From an uncultured Granulosicoccaceae bacterium (GTDB lineage Bacteria > Pseudomonadota > Gammaproteobacteria > Granulosicoccales > Granulosicoccaceae), in assembly GCA_937923745.1 (NCBI GenBank), contig CALDUO010000070.1, positions 1-64,000 of the forward strand: a DNA stretch of 64,000 nt, given 5' to 3'. Each line of letters begins with the position of its first letter. The first letter of the stretch is position 1. Below the pieces are notes generated by a model that saw nothing but the letters and a program-made list of their open reading frames with translations, was not told where the DNA came from and did not search any database. Positions 8,758 to 18,080 of the stretch are shown in pieces. Made by a program: the position numbers and the translations under genes.

Positions 8758-10269
8758 ATGACTGCAGACAGCAACAACACCGGGACACATCCGAATCCGG
8801 CAAGTCATGCCGTCGATGAGCTGATTCAACTCGGTGCCAGCGAGCTGCTGGTCTTGCTGCGTTCGGGCGCTGTCTCCCCGGTTGAATTGCTCGACGCACT
8901 CGAACAGCGCATCGCTGAGGTTAACCCGATTGTTAACGCCATACCGACACAGTGTTTTGATCGTGCGCGGAAGCAGGCGAAGGCACTGATGAAACTGCCG
9001 GTGGATCAGCGCGGGGTATTGTGTGGATTACCGGTGGCAATAAAAGATCTTGAACCCGTTGAAGGTGTTCGCTCGACGTGGGGGTCGCCAATTTTCAGTG
9101 ACTTCATACCCACCGGTTCAGATTGCATGGTCGAACAGATCGAACGCAGTGGCGGTGTGATCTATGCCAAAACCAACACGCCGGAATTTGGTGCCGGAGC
9201 GAACACATTTAACGATGTGTTTGGAAAAACCCTCAACCCTTTCGACACCCGCAAAAGTTGTGCGGGCTCATCTGGTGGTTCTGCCGTGGCACTGGCAACC
9301 GGGATGGCCTGGCTTGCCACCGGCTCTGACCTCGGTGGTTCACTGCGTAACCCGGCCAGTTTTTGTTCGGTCACAGGTTTTCGACCGAGCCCCGGTCGCA
9401 TTGCTCATGGCCCTGCCAGCGCAGGCGCTTATCCGGATGATCTTGGCGGTATACCTGATCAGGTGTTCGGCGTTGTCGGACCCATGGCCCGAAACGTCTC
9501 CGATCTTGCGCTACTGATGGACGCCATGTCCGGCCACCATCCCGCAAACCTGTTGTCCTATCCGTCACCGGCAGATGAATGTCGTGATGCACTGCTGCGC
9601 CCGACAAAACCACTGAGAATCGCGTACAGCCCCGACTTTGGTATCACACCAGTGGATCCTGAGGTCAAACGTATCACCGAAGCTGCAGCACGGCAGTTTG
9701 AGGCACTGGGTTGCACCGTTGAGTTGGCTCACCCCGATTTCACCGATGTGCAGGACATCTTTCAGGTTAATCGTGCGATGTCTTTCTATGTGTCGCAAAA
9801 ACAACTGCTGGCCAACCAGCGTGATTTGCTCAAGCCCGAAGTGATTTGGAATATAGAAAAAGCGCGGGAAGTCTCTATGGATGACATCGAACGCGTTGAG
9901 AATGCACGTGCCCGTTACCTGAAACGCGCCGTAACTTTTTTTGAACACTACGACTTATTGTTATCACCAGCGACGATTGTACCGCCCTACCCGATTGACC
10001 AACGGTACGTCGAATCCTGTGAGGGTGTAACGTTCAGTAATTACATTGAATGGTGCACCATCGCTTACGCGATCACCATTACCGGATTCCCGGCAATGAG
10101 TTTACCGGCAGGCTTTACAGACACGGGGTTACCGGTAGGACTGCAGATGGTAACCGGACCAAGGAGTGAGGCAGACCTGCTGCATGCAGCCTTACAGCTT
10201 GAGCAGTTATTGGGTCTGCGCCACCGTGTACCGATGACCCCGGTCGCCTATGCTGACTCAGCAACATGA
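8758..10269 (+). CDS. Amidase signature family hydrolase
   Basis: 503 residues with the complete amidase signature: the catalytic lysine in LPVAIKDLEPVEG, the Gly/Ser-rich stretch KSCAGSSGGSAVALATG containing the cis-serine, and the nucleophile serine in GSDLGGSLRNPASF (Ser-cisSer-Lys triad). The C-terminal substrate-pocket region TGFPAMSLPAGFTDTGLPVG is typical. Such enzymes hydrolyse carboxamides; substrates range from aliphatic amides to glutamyl-tRNA. It is not a GatA by context, since no gatB or gatC is adjacent. The stop codon lies inside the first unit of a 13-bp tandem array, so the extreme C-terminus is shaped by the repeat. Family certain, substrate unknown. Confidence 0.9.
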   Translation: MTADSNNTGTHPNPASHAVDELIQLGASELLVLLRSGAVSPVELLDALEQRIAEVNPIVNAIPTQCFDRARKQAKALMKLPVDQRGVLCGLPVAIKDLEPVEGVRSTWGSPIFSDFIPTGSDCMVEQIERSGGVIYAKTNTPEFGAGANTFNDVFGKTLNPFDTRKSCAGSSGGSAVALATGMAWLATGSDLGGSLRNPASFCSVTGFRPSPGRIAHGPASAGAYPDDLGGIPDQVFGVVGPMARNVSDLALLMDAMSGHHPANLLSYPSPADECRDALLRPTKPLRIAYSPDFGITPVDPEVKRITEAAARQFEALGCTVELAHPDFTDVQDIFQVNRAMSFYVSQKQLLANQRDLLKPEVIWNIEKAREVSMDDIERVENARARYLKRAVTFFEHYDLLLSPATIVPPYPIDQRYVESCEGVTFSNYIEWCTIAYAITITGFPAMSLPAGFTDTGLPVGLQMVTGPRSEADLLHAALQLEQLLGLRHRVPMTPVAYADSAT

Positions 10270-10377
10270 TTGAGGAACATCGCTCAGCGACACGACTGAG
10301 CTACATCACTCCGCACTATGCCGTAGCACTATGCCTTAGCACTTTGCCTTTGCAACATGCCTTGGCAACATGACTGG
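10261..10377. repeat. 13-bp tandem array, 9 units, starting at the amidase stop
   Basis: Units such as gcaacatgattga, ggaacatcgctca, gcgacacgactga, gcactatgccgta, gcactatgcctta, gcactttgccttt and gcaacatgccttg follow without gaps. The amidase TGA (10267-10269) lies in the first unit. Adjacent units resemble each other more than distant ones. Confidence 0.85.
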
Positions 10378-10615
10378 GCGGCAGTGGGTCAGTCACCGAG
10401 CACACCATTGCTTGACGGGTGTTTGGGTGTGCCCGGGGACAGGACGCTATCCAATCCATTGTGCCGGTGACTCGACCCGAGGCAGACAGTGATCGAGCGG
10501 CGCAGTTTACCGTGTCGGTAGCTGCGCCAGACAAAGCGCCGGGCAAAGCGCCAGACAAAGCGCCGGGAATGGCTCTACGCAGTATCCGTGCAGTCGGTCA
10601 GTGTTAGTGCCATGA
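10270..10615. other. Intergenic region between convergent amidase and pelB, two repeat arrays
   Basis: No gene is seen. The region consists largely of the 13-bp array continuing from the amidase stop and a second 12-bp array at 10525-10572. No clear terminator hairpin with a T-run was found for either convergent gene. Confidence 0.6.
10525..10572. repeat. 12-bp tandem array, 4 units
   Basis: Units gcgccagacaaa, gcgccgggcaaa, gcgccagacaaa, gcgccgggaatg. The alternation of two unit types suggests duplication of a 24-bp pair. It lies just beyond the 3' end of pelB. Confidence 0.8.
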
Positions 10616-13600
10616 TCAGAAATGATTGCGGTAGTTAAGCCCAACCATACTACCGGTCGTGCCAAAGCTGCCGAGCTCATCCTGATCCTGGTTATGACTG
10701 AATATCACACTCAACTCATCACCGCCCAAGACACGAATACCTGCACCCGTATCGACCGAGAACGATAGATCCTCGCGAGGCCAGTTATGCCCCAGCGTGA
10801 CATTGGCAAAATACCGCGGTGACCCGGACTGCGGATAGTTACCATAGACATTGCCACGATTGATACCGGCGATAATAGCCAGCTGACTGTTGTCGGTGTT
10901 TAGCACGTCCTCAAGGTTGAGTCCATTAGAGAATCGAAGCTCGGCCGGTAACGTGTCATCACGTTCATTGGTCTGATGGGTGGCCGCCAAACTTAATGAC
11001 CACGCATGACCTGCAAACGTACTGCGTCTGCCGACTTCTGCCCGAGACTCCATCCGTCGTGCAAATACGGCCTGTTCGACCCGCCCCATAATTTCGTCGG
11101 CGCCGAGCCCGAGTGCAATAAAGTCACGTGAACCCAGTGGCAGCTCAAGACGCGTGGACAGCGCATTTCTGATTGCGGCCAATCCCAGCGTTGAGTTATC
11201 GGTGTACGGGGCATTGAATCGGAAATCGGCCGAGAACAGACGCCGGCCCGAACGATCACGCCAATTGTAATTCCCCAACCCATAAAAAAGATCATGTGTG
11301 TCTGTCGATGAAAAACCGGCACTCAGGCTACCGGCATGACGCCGGTTGGCAAACCACGACGACAACTCTAAATCTGCACGACTGGCCAAATCTCCAGCCA
11401 GATCACTGAGAAAAAGCGTCTCTGTGCGATATTCATGTTGGGTATAGTCGATACTGAATCCGGTAACGCCCAAGCCCTGCAGCGTGCGCTTAACACCACC
11501 GGGATCATTGTTAAAGGCAAACGAGTGACGTAAGTTGATGCCGGTTGATGTCACGCTTAATGCGTCAGCTGATCGCTGAATAAAACGTCCGCCGTAGTAG
11601 TCCGGTCGGGCATCACGCAAAGTTCTGTACTGCAGGTCGGTGGCATGCCGTTCAGATGGCTGCAAGTAACTGTCGAGTGTGTCACTTGATAGTGCATAGG
11701 CTTCACTGACTCGTCCGAGTGAACGCAAAGCAACAATCTGTGAGGCACTGGTCATCGCGCCTGCGCCCAGCAGTGATTCAATTTCTTGCAGGTTGTTGTC
11801 GTTTAGCGCGAGTGATACCTGTTGCCATGCCGGTGTTTTGATTCGTGCCTGATGCAACCTTGCAAGATAAAGCCGCGCATGATCCATACGTTGCGTCGCC
11901 ATCAGCCATGACATAATGACCTCTTGTTGGCCCACCGATTTTGCAGTCAGGTCACCAGGCTGTGATGCCAACATCCAACGCACGACCCGCTCGTTTTCTT
12001 CCGCGGTGCCGAACTTTGTGATGAGTCGTGCGTACTGCGCCAGTAACGCATCCTGATCATCGCGTGTGCCGTTCACCAGTACCGGTCGCAACCGGGTCAG
12101 AGCATAATGACGCACAAGGTACGCCTGTTCGGCACGACCCACGACATCCAGTGCATCTGCATAGGTCAGTAACATGCCATAGTCGGAGTCCATGGTGTCG
12201 ATCAGTTTTTCAAACCAGCCAAGACTTCGCTCGACATCACCGGTTTGATATAAGCCGACGGCCACCGGTGCCCAGAGTCCCGGTCTGTTTTCGGCGATCG
12301 CGACCGCTTCATTGAGATAATGCGTGAGTGATTCGTCGCGATTGTCTGAGATATACAGCCATAACAAACCTTCCAGTGCCTGAGTGTTATCCGGATCGAG
12401 CGACAGTGTTTGTTGGTAGGCGCTTTCCGCCAAAAGGGAATCCCCTTCACGCTGATAATTTTCAGCCCTCAGCATCCAGTATTCTGGCGACGCATCGAGC
12501 GCTGCCGTGTGTTCGTCAAGTTCTGCATCATAGTGGGTGTTGCTGTCGGTATTTAACCGCATAGCGGACAATAAATACCGTGGCTCTCCAGTGCCCTGCC
12601 ACAACGACTCGGCATGTGCCACAGCGGCCCGTTTATCGCCCGACGCCTCCAGCGCCGACAGCAGCAGATCCGCGACCTTCTGGCGTTCAGCTTCACTGTC
12701 AATAATGGGTAATGCTGGCTGAATCGCAGCAAGCAGCCGTGGCCGCTCGTAACGCTCGGCAATTTTTAAGGCGATACGAAACTGCATGGGCGTGATGGTT
12801 TTTAAATGCTCGCCGGATTCCAGTTGCTGCGCAATAACCGCAGCTTCATCGGGTTGATCGACGCGCCAATTCAACTCCATGCGTTCCAGCACGACGCGAC
12901 CCTGTTCACCGTGACGATTGGCCAGTCGATTCCAGGTTGCCAAAGCCTCGTCATACAGTACGTGACGTTTGTAATGGTCTGCGAGCAACACAAGCCAGCT
13001 GCGGGTCTCTCCATACCGAGCCAGCAAACCGTTGATAACATCAGCTGCAACCTTGGGTTCACCATTGTGCTCATAGGCGCTAATCAGCCGCCTCAACAGG
13101 TTATTATCCGGTCGTTGTATCTGCGCCAGTTGCCCGAGCGATCGCGCCGTGACTGACGGATATCGATTCAGTTCTGACAATCGGGCCAATTCGTTGAGAG
13201 CGCGTATATCCGGCTGTTGTTCCACCAGCCATTGCCATTGAGTTTGCGCACCAACCGGGTCACCGGTCCACTCCGATAACTGCGCTAATCGCAACCGTAA
13301 CGGGCGGCTGTCGGGATAACGTGTGACGCCACGCTGTGCCCATTGCATGCCGGTCTCAAGATCACGCGTGGCCATCGCCAGATCAATACTGGTTTCAATG
13401 AGAGACTCATCTTCAGGCGCAAGCGTTGCCAGATGCGCATGCCAGGCTAAGGCCTGGTCATAGTCTTCGCGGGTGCGTGCCAATGAGACGCCTTGTTGCA
13501 GCAGGTCGATATTGTCCGGTGTCTCGGACAATGAGGCTACCAGGGTTTCCCACGCCTTTTCGTTGTCACCGGATGCTAACTGTAGTGATTGAATTTTGGT

Positions 13601-14605
13601 TCTGAGAGTCGCTTGCTCCTGCTCCGGTACGTCATCGAGCGTCTCGGACAAATACGCTGCCGCAAGATCCGGACGATTGGATGCCTCAGCCCACCGGGCG
13701 GCTACTGTTAACCAATGTTGACGCCGCGCCGTATCGGTATCAGCCAGCGCACGATATCGCGGATACGCAAATTGCGGTTTTCCGGTCTCCAGCAGTGCAC
13801 TGGCAATCGCTTCATTCTCGGTTTCACTGTAGTGGTCTGACAACAGCAATTGGTCAATGAGTGCCTGCTCGGCAGCACGTTGCTCGGTGAGATGAAAAAT
13901 GCGAAGCAACGCAAGCTGTGAATCCAACTTTGAGCCGGTGTCGTCTGCCCTGAGTGACGCTTGTGTAAAACAGGTTTCTGCCGGTGCCAACTGCTGATCT
14001 GCCATAAAGAGTCGGCCACACACCAAATACCAGCGGGCCGCCTCAGACTCATCATTGATAGCCAGTAGGTGATAAAGCTCCCCGGTGAGTGATTGATCGT
14101 CGAGGCGATAACTCAGCGATGCAGACCGTGCCAGCAACGGTGCCTGATGCAACGTCGGATCGTTGGTCACTGTGAACAATTGCGCACGTAATGCAGCTGC
14201 CAGTGTGCCGGACGGAGGCTCTGTGGTCGCTTCAACCTGTTGTGCCACCCGCTCAAGATTCAGGCGAAACTGATCGGTATCGGAGACTTCAATAGCCGGG
14301 TAACGTTCCAACAGTGACTCGGCCTCGAAAAACTGTTCTTCACGAATGAACCGGGCGAGCACCTGCTCAAGATTACCTGTGTCTTGTTGGTCAGTTTGTT
14401 TTAATGAGGCCTGCTGCGCCCTGAAATAAGCAATATCAAGTTCGTCCAGCGCGGATTCCTCAGCGCCTACCGCAGCACCCAACGACAGATCAAACGTGTC
14501 GCTGGAGGGTTTGAGAATAACAAAGCCCACCACAAACAGCACTGCAATACCGCAGAGCTCAGGCCAGGGTATCAGCTTCTCACGCATGACAGTCGAGTTT
14601 TGCAT
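10616..14605 (-). CDS. pelB: PelB: inner-membrane-anchored TPR scaffold and outer-membrane Pel export barrel
   Basis: 1329 residues, somewhat longer than the Pseudomonas protein of about 1190. A single membrane segment (about residues 13-32, GIAVLFVVGFVIL) is followed by a long region of tetratricopeptide-like helical repeats (about 40-950). Typical repeat fragments are YQREGDSLLAESAYQQTLSLDP and LARSLGQ-type helices. The last ~350 residues are rich in alternating aromatic and polar residues and end in Phe (GLNYRNHF), the signature of an outer-membrane beta-barrel. PelB exports Pel and positions PelA in the periplasm. It follows pelA with a 26-bp overlap; AGGA sits 9 nt before the ATG at 14605, so I prefer it over the internal ATG at 14587. 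Confidence 0.93.
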   Translation of the reverse strand: MQNSTVMREKLIPWPELCGIAVLFVVGFVILKPSSDTFDLSLGAAVGAEESALDELDIAYFRAQQASLKQTDQQDTGNLEQVLARFIREEQFFEAESLLERYPAIEVSDTDQFRLNLERVAQQVEATTEPPSGTLAAALRAQLFTVTNDPTLHQAPLLARSASLSYRLDDQSLTGELYHLLAINDESEAARWYLVCGRLFMADQQLAPAETCFTQASLRADDTGSKLDSQLALLRIFHLTEQRAAEQALIDQLLLSDHYSETENEAIASALLETGKPQFAYPRYRALADTDTARRQHWLTVAARWAEASNRPDLAAAYLSETLDDVPEQEQATLRTKIQSLQLASGDNEKAWETLVASLSETPDNIDLLQQGVSLARTREDYDQALAWHAHLATLAPEDESLIETSIDLAMATRDLETGMQWAQRGVTRYPDSRPLRLRLAQLSEWTGDPVGAQTQWQWLVEQQPDIRALNELARLSELNRYPSVTARSLGQLAQIQRPDNNLLRRLISAYEHNGEPKVAADVINGLLARYGETRSWLVLLADHYKRHVLYDEALATWNRLANRHGEQGRVVLERMELNWRVDQPDEAAVIAQQLESGEHLKTITPMQFRIALKIAERYERPRLLAAIQPALPIIDSEAERQKVADLLLSALEASGDKRAAVAHAESLWQGTGEPRYLLSAMRLNTDSNTHYDAELDEHTAALDASPEYWMLRAENYQREGDSLLAESAYQQTLSLDPDNTQALEGLLWLYISDNRDESLTHYLNEAVAIAENRPGLWAPVAVGLYQTGDVERSLGWFEKLIDTMDSDYGMLLTYADALDVVGRAEQAYLVRHYALTRLRPVLVNGTRDDQDALLAQYARLITKFGTAEENERVVRWMLASQPGDLTAKSVGQQEVIMSWLMATQRMDHARLYLARLHQARIKTPAWQQVSLALNDNNLQEIESLLGAGAMTSASQIVALRSLGRVSEAYALSSDTLDSYLQPSERHATDLQYRTLRDARPDYYGGRFIQRSADALSVTSTGINLRHSFAFNNDPGGVKRTLQGLGVTGFSIDYTQHEYRTETLFLSDLAGDLASRADLELSSWFANRRHAGSLSAGFSSTDTHDLFYGLGNYNWRDRSGRRLFSADFRFNAPYTDNSTLGLAAIRNALSTRLELPLGSRDFIALGLGADEIMGRVEQAVFARRMESRAEVGRRSTFAGHAWSLSLAATHQTNERDDTLPAELRFSNGLNLEDVLNTDNSQLAIIAGINRGNVYGNYPQSGSPRYFANVTLGHNWPREDLSFSVDTGAGIRVLGGDELSVIFSHNQDQDELGSFGTTGSMVGLNYRNHF

Positions 14606-17600
14606 GACCTGTATCCTGGGTTTTAAACTGATAACGCGTAACCGATTGACGCATCACACTGTGTCCATGTTGAGTTGCCTGAGGCACCTCAGTACCGCTG
14701 ACCGCACCACCTGCAAAGCTCACCGTGCACTGACCGCTCTTGACACCACCGATCTCCAGTACCACAGGGACATGACCCTGCACCCTGAACGTTAAGCCCT
14801 GCGATGTTTGAGCCCATTGCGTGACGACACCATTGGCTGACACCAGATAAGGATTCACAGGTTGCGTGGTTTGTGTGCTTAACGTCACCGTGTTGGAGCC
14901 GTCGGTGTGCAGATAACTGCCGTCATGTAACGCGGTACTGCCAATGACGCCCTGACTGTTCACAGTGTCTGCCCATGCGGTGGCACCTGCTACCCGGAAT
15001 GACCGAATGTTGCCAAGATTACTGAGTTTCCATCGACCATCAAGGTAACGTGCAACGCCAGCCTTGCGTGCATCGGGGACTTTGGCCGCGTAATAGCTGC
15101 CGTATACCGGATGTGCATCCTGTCGCATAGACCAGTGATAGACCTCACTCAACGCTACCATTGACGAACGTTTGGTACCGGCGTAAAAGTGATAATAGAT
15201 ATTAATCGGTTTTAACCGTCTTGGGTGTTCGGTCATCTCCAGCGTTTCGATAACACGTCTGAAGCCATCAAACGGACCCAACCAGTCATTGGTGTAAACA
15301 TTTTCGTTCAGGATGGGGGCATAGACCTGAATATGCTCACCGACAGGTCGTGCCATTGGGCCAACAGCTGCCACTGTGGGGTTTGCGCGACTCATCGTTG
15401 TAAACCCGCCATTCATATTCAGAAAACCCTGCTCTGCCGCGTATTGCAGTGCATTTTCTTCCGGTAGCGCAGCACCTGACCACAGCACCATGTTGGCCTG
15501 TTTGCCCTTGGGCGCCAGTTCCCTATTAATAAAATCCATTGACCCGCCCAGTTCACGCTCAATATTAAAACGGTAACCGTCAATCGGTAAGTTATACAGT
15601 CCGCTGGGCTCGTTCTCTTTGAGTGCCACCCAGTCGTACGGGTGACTGTAGGTATGAGAGGCCAGCTCTACATTTGGCAGACTAAAAATATCTTTGGCTA
15701 CCCGAAACATGCGATCCCGGCGATCAGCATGGTTGTCGATACCGACCATTTCGCCCTCGACCACTGAGATTGTGTGCGGTACCGGAAAACGTTCGAGTAT
15801 GTCAGTCTTGATGACCTCGGCACCGAGTCTTTTCGGACCGGGCATCTCTGCCCATGACGGTAACGCATCACCATCAATGTGCGATAACCATAACCGTCGG
15901 CCATTTTCGGTGGTCACATCAGGCATGGGCATCGGTGTGATAGCAAATGCGGTTTCGATCAGTTCAAAGGGGTTGAGGCGCCAGGAGGCGTTCAGTTCTA
16001 CGTCAATGTTAATTGCAGCTTCGATCGCCACATAACCACCCCATGGTCCGGTAACTGCGACATCGAGTGAGTCTCCCTGAGCGTCGGAGTACTGCACATG
16101 CACGGTGTTGTCAGCTCCGGTGTTTCGCACCGGGAATGTGACTGCGGTCAGACGTGGCAGCAACCGTTTTTCAAATTGTGTTATTGGGCCTGCAACAGTG
16201 AGTTTGGAAGATCGAAAATCAAAACCGCGCACAGGCTCCAACCCGATGGTCTGCAGGGTTGTTGCCGACAGATCAGCAGCCGGTTTACCAAACATCAACA
16301 ACGGCACGCCATCGTTGACTTGTGCATCGATCCACGTGCTAAGTTGTGGCTGATCGTATGCGTCATAACCATAGGTCACTATGCCTGCCAAACGATCACG
16401 CTGCATACGGTTGGGTAGTCCGTCCGTTGCAATGTCGTGATACACAGGCACGTAGCCGTAATATTCCAGCGGCATGGCCAATAGTTTATGGATTGGGCTA
16501 TCGGGCAGTGCTCCATCGACGGTGCTGTCAAACATCAACATGACCTGTCGGGGTTTGACATCGAGCGTGCCGACACCAACATAGTCAAGCCCGGGTGTTG
16601 CTACCCAGGGTATATAACCCTGTTGCGCAATACGTTGTGCTACGGCGACTGCGTCATCTCGCTCGGAGGGTGGCAGGTAATCAATGACGATAACGTCTAA
16701 CCCATAGGTTTGACTCGCAGTATCCAGCCAACCGGTTAACCACTCACGATCAGCCGCAGGCACATCCACATATCGCTGACGGGCATTGTTCCAGCCTTTG
16801 TACAGTGACTCTGCTGCAATCGCATCAAGGTGAGGTGCAATCGAGTCGAGCACTTCAAAGCCACGGTTAGCGATCAGTCGCAACGACGGATGCCGTTTTT
16901 TCATCGACGCGATAATGCCAGCCAACGCCTGTTGTTGATTTTGTCGAACAGTGTCGTCGGTGCTGATCAGCTGAAAGCTATCCATGGTATCGAGGAACAC
17001 GCCATCAAAACCCTGAGCGACGAGTTCGTCGATTCTGCGAATCACAAACTGTTGCCAACCGGCAGACGTTAGATCCATGACACGGCTGTTCCATGCGCTA
17101 TTGACTGAGGCTACCCACTGTTCATTGACAGGTTCGCTATAAACACGATCAGGTCCAACCTCACCGATACTAAAATAGGCGTAGGTCGTCGCACCGTTGG
17201 CGGTCAGTGCCTGCAGGTCGGTCGGTTTAATATTGGCCGATTCCAGAATCAGGCGGTCAAATTGCGACAGTATCTCGATGGGCGGATTCGCATCATAAAA
17301 GACCGCGACGCTCGTGTCCCTGATCGACGCAGGCAATAGACCGTCTGCGGTGGCTAAGCGGTATTCAGGGGTTGCCCCTGTATCGGTTGATCCGGTTCTG
17401 AGTGCACCCGAGACAGTCGAGTGGTTGCCACTTTGACCGAAGTCAGCCGTGAGCACCTGTTCAAGTAGGGCCTCATCGCTCAGGTGTGTATGGTCTTCAA
17501 CGTTCGCCAACTGAGAGGGTCCGGCAACCAATTGTGGTGTCGACACGAGTGGCATGCCTGCCAACATTCGACCTACCCCTCGATTGGCAGTCGCAACAAT

Positions 17601-18080
17601 CGTGGACCGCTCACGCCCGGCATCAGCAAAGGTGCCACTGTGGACAATTGTTTGGGTGTCGGTGTCAGTGACATCGAGACGTAGTCTGACTCTGGGTTTA
17701 CGGTTTAAACCCTTTACGTACTGCCATTCGTATACTGTCGTTTGAACCGCATACCGTGCCGTAGCTGGATCAATTAATGTTGCGTCTTGTGCATTCGCAG
17801 ACACTATCGAACGAATGCCTCGCGCGTTCAAATGCGCTTCGGTTAACGCCATTGCACTCTCTGCCGCTGTGGATGCAACAGCCCCGGCAGTCGTCGGTTG
17901 TGTGATCACTGGCAAGATCGCCCAGGTTGCGTCAATCGATGCACCGGTCGCGGCGCCGGAGATTGCACCCGCAGAATGCGCAACTGCTGCATCTTGCGCC
18001 GTGTTTCGTGTGTCGGTCGACGAAAAACTCAAGCAGCCCGCGATGACCGATAAAAGAAAACCGTAGAGTAACGCTTTCAT
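14580..18080 (-). CDS. pelA: PelA: Pel hydrolase/deacetylase, here a lipoprotein with an extra N-terminal PelC-like domain
   Basis: 1166 residues, about 220 longer than Pseudomonas PelA (about 950). Residues 1-16 form a lipoprotein signal with lipobox VIAGC (Cys16). Residues about 51-178 resemble PelC: the blocks TWAILPV, a helix with LNARGIRSI, and ARYAVQTTVYEWQYV match SWVLLPV, LRKRGVSNL and ARYGLTGTVHEWHYR of the separate PelC of this operon. Residues about 255-500 are the GH114-like alpha-1,4-N-acetylgalactosaminidase domain (FSIGEVG, FDGVFLDTMDSF). A Rossmann-like middle region follows. The polysaccharide deacetylase domain carries the metal site Asp738 (SHIDGD) and His809/His813 (SHTYSHP), with spacing as in known PelA. 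It starts with a 1-bp overlap of the pelG stop (TGATG). Confidence 0.93.
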   Translation of the reverse strand: MKALLYGFLLSVIAGCLSFSSTDTRNTAQDAAVAHSAGAISGAATGASIDATWAILPVITQPTTAGAVASTAAESAMALTEAHLNARGIRSIVSANAQDATLIDPATARYAVQTTVYEWQYVKGLNRKPRVRLRLDVTDTDTQTIVHSGTFADAGRERSTIVATANRGVGRMLAGMPLVSTPQLVAGPSQLANVEDHTHLSDEALLEQVLTADFGQSGNHSTVSGALRTGSTDTGATPEYRLATADGLLPASIRDTSVAVFYDANPPIEILSQFDRLILESANIKPTDLQALTANGATTYAYFSIGEVGPDRVYSEPVNEQWVASVNSAWNSRVMDLTSAGWQQFVIRRIDELVAQGFDGVFLDTMDSFQLISTDDTVRQNQQQALAGIIASMKKRHPSLRLIANRGFEVLDSIAPHLDAIAAESLYKGWNNARQRYVDVPAADREWLTGWLDTASQTYGLDVIVIDYLPPSERDDAVAVAQRIAQQGYIPWVATPGLDYVGVGTLDVKPRQVMLMFDSTVDGALPDSPIHKLLAMPLEYYGYVPVYHDIATDGLPNRMQRDRLAGIVTYGYDAYDQPQLSTWIDAQVNDGVPLLMFGKPAADLSATTLQTIGLEPVRGFDFRSSKLTVAGPITQFEKRLLPRLTAVTFPVRNTGADNTVHVQYSDAQGDSLDVAVTGPWGGYVAIEAAINIDVELNASWRLNPFELIETAFAITPMPMPDVTTENGRRLWLSHIDGDALPSWAEMPGPKRLGAEVIKTDILERFPVPHTISVVEGEMVGIDNHADRRDRMFRVAKDIFSLPNVELASHTYSHPYDWVALKENEPSGLYNLPIDGYRFNIERELGGSMDFINRELAPKGKQANMVLWSGAALPEENALQYAAEQGFLNMNGGFTTMSRANPTVAAVGPMARPVGEHIQVYAPILNENVYTNDWLGPFDGFRRVIETLEMTEHPRRLKPINIYYHFYAGTKRSSMVALSEVYHWSMRQDAHPVYGSYYAAKVPDARKAGVARYLDGRWKLSNLGNIRSFRVAGATAWADTVNSQGVIGSTALHDGSYLHTDGSNTVTLSTQTTQPVNPYLVSANGVVTQWAQTSQGLTFRVQGHVPVVLEIGGVKSGQCTVSFAGGAVSGTEVPQATQHGHSVMRQSVTRYQFKTQDTGHAKLDCHA

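Noticed and set aside
9371-9948. Minus-strand frames opposite the amidase
   Set aside because: The amidase signature is unambiguous on the plus strand; these are antisense shadows.
12028-12564. Plus-strand frames inside pelB
   Set aside because: They are shadows of the pelB reading frame; codon pattern and domain content support pelB only.
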